The notes under the pieces: model-generated
Databases searched by the model: none
The model's input: only the letters and a program-made list of their open reading frames with translations
Told to the model about the DNA's origin: nothing
Source: Paraburkholderia largidicola
GTDB lineage: Bacteria > Pseudomonadota > Gammaproteobacteria > Burkholderiales > Burkholderiaceae
Length of the DNA stretch: 64,000 nt
Direction: 5' to 3'
Assembly (NCBI RefSeq): GCF_013426895.1
Contig: NZ_AP023177.1
Location: forward strand, 542,704-606,703
Part shown: positions 63,282 to 64,000 of the stretch, in pieces
Position numbering within the stretch: the first letter of the stretch is position 1
Layout of the letters: each line of letters opens with the position of its first letter
Translations under genes and position numbers: made by a program

Positions 63282-64000
63282 TCAGGCTCGCATCTTTTGC
63301 ATCATCGACCCAGTGCCAAGGATCGCCATGACGCGCCTGAGGTTATACGCGAGCACATGGAGGCTCATTTCGGTGCTGACATGCTCACGTGTCTTCATCA
63401 GGAAGTGCGCCGCGCCCATCCAGAATTTCAGCGTACCGAATGGGTGTTCAACGGTCTGACGGCGTATGCGCATCATGTCCGGCTTCTGGTCGAGCCGTTT
63501 CTGCATCGCCTCGACGACGGCCTCATGTTCCCAGCGCTTTATCCGGCGAGCCTGTTTGCCCGATGTGCATTGTTTCCTGATTGCACAGGTAGAACAGGCT
63601 GAACTCGAATAGCAATGTAGCGTCATGCCATGCTCGATGTTCGTGAAACGCCAGTTGAGCCGCTGCTGGGCGGGGCAAAGATATTCGTCGTCTTTGGCTA
63701 TGTAAATAAAATCCTGCTTGCCGAAGTAGCCGTCAGCGTTCTTGCCCGAAGTCAGCGGTTTAGGAACGAAGGTCGTAATACCCGCTTCATGGCATTGCAG
63801 GACTTCCTCGCTTTTGAAGTAGCCTCGGTCGGCAACCACAGTCAGTTCCTCGATGCCTGTAGCCGCGCGCGCCTGCCCCGCCATGTTCGTCAACTGGCCG
63901 CGGTCGTTGCCTATGTTGGTGACCTCGTGCGCCACGATCAGACGATGCGTGTCATCAACCGCCGTCTGAACGTTGTAGCCAACCATTCCCGTTCCCCGAC
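63282..64000 (-). CDS. IS1182-family transposase, cut by window edge
   Basis: About 239 codons of the C-terminal part; the frame is open to the window end, so the 5' part lies beyond 64000. DDE-type IS1182 motifs: VGYNVQTAVDDTHRLIVAHE, LTVVADRGYFKSEEVLQC (second Asp), FVPKPLTSGKNADGYFGK, the Cys cluster SACSTCAIRKQC, and the Glu region VEHPFGTLKFWMGAAHFL. A complete-looking C-terminus (YNLRRVMAILG). It catalyses transposition of the element that borders the window. Confidence 0.92.
   Translation of the reverse strand, partial: RGTGMVGYNVQTAVDDTHRLIVAHEVTNIGNDRGQLTNMAGQARAATGIEELTVVADRGYFKSEEVLQCHEAGITTFVPKPLTSGKNADGYFGKQDFIYIAKDDEYLCPAQQRLNWRFTNIEHGMTLHCYSSSACSTCAIRKQCTSGKQARRIKRWEHEAVVEAMQKRLDQKPDMMRIRRQTVEHPFGTLKFWMGAAHFLMKTREHVSTEMSLHVLAYNLRRVMAILGTGSMMQKMRA

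Overview
The window is GC-rich proteobacterial DNA. Gene families, gene orders and IS types point to a beta-proteobacterium of the Burkholderia/Paraburkholderia/Caballeronia group. This placement is an inference from content only. I see no rRNA, tRNA, replication or ribosomal genes and no CRISPR array. The mix of metal resistance, catabolic operons, signalling genes, insertion sequences and decaying genes looks like accessory DNA of a chromosome, chromid or large plasmid.

Layout. (1) 1-7713, metal block: a leftward chromate-resistance operon (chrB, chrA, an exported superoxide dismutase, a PepSY-like lipoprotein, an MFS permease, a YncE-like beta-propeller). It is divergent from a Ni/Co efflux operon (RcnR/DmeR-type repressor, CDF pump DmeF, DUF1289 protein). 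Both promoters lie in about 120 bp, with two TGTAG-N6-CTACA palindromes on the chrB side and a C-tract operator on the repressor side. (2) 8188-10732: a dienelactone-hydrolase-like gene and decayed genes, including a broken PAS histidine kinase. (3) 10787-25656, catabolic block, all leftward: a three-subunit molybdenum hydroxylase (Mo subunit, 2Fe-2S subunit, tri-haem cytochrome c), Old Yellow Enzyme, MFS, two related flavin monooxygenases, a DsbA-like oxidoreductase, an amidohydrolase/decarboxylase, an acetate-type symporter pair, a VOC protein and a TetR regulator. It looks built for a hydroxylated (N-hetero)aromatic acid; the substrate is not known. (4) 26065-39424, signalling block: an OmpR-type response regulator, a 1673-residue pseudokinase/ATPase/GAF/histidine kinase, a large hybrid kinase and a REC-histidine kinase, all rightward, flanked by two related winged-helix genes that both look truncated.

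(5) 39425-44863, decay zone: a large gene is cut by a complete IS66-family element (41171-43681) with an 8-bp target duplication; removing the element restores the reading frame exactly. The gene also carries a probable one-base deletion upstream. (6) 45057-46530: a divergent SDR/TetR pair sharing two direct-repeat operators; the SDR lacks two catalytic residues. (7) 46531-55866: small hypothetical genes, a SAM-cyclase-AAA-TPR protein whose cyclase lacks the usual Asn, a DUF4242 protein, a 157-bp MITE-like element, DUF1840, a small membrane protein, a universal stress protein gene put out of frame by an 11-bp tandem repeat, and a small secreted protein. (8) 56276-62807: a leftward operon (ketopantoate-reductase-like, VOC, MaoC, CaiB/BaiF CoA-transferase, AroE-like, AroQ-like), an EamA permease and a divergent LysR regulator. 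The same 23-bp palindrome (CAATGA-N11-TCATTG) sits in front of the operon and in front of the LysR gene, which ties them into one putative regulon. (9) The right edge cuts an IS1182-family transposase gene.

Limits: all calls are from reading the sequence; no searches were run. Family names for common proteins are firm. Substrates, the identity of the IS66-split gene and most regulatory sites are inferences.
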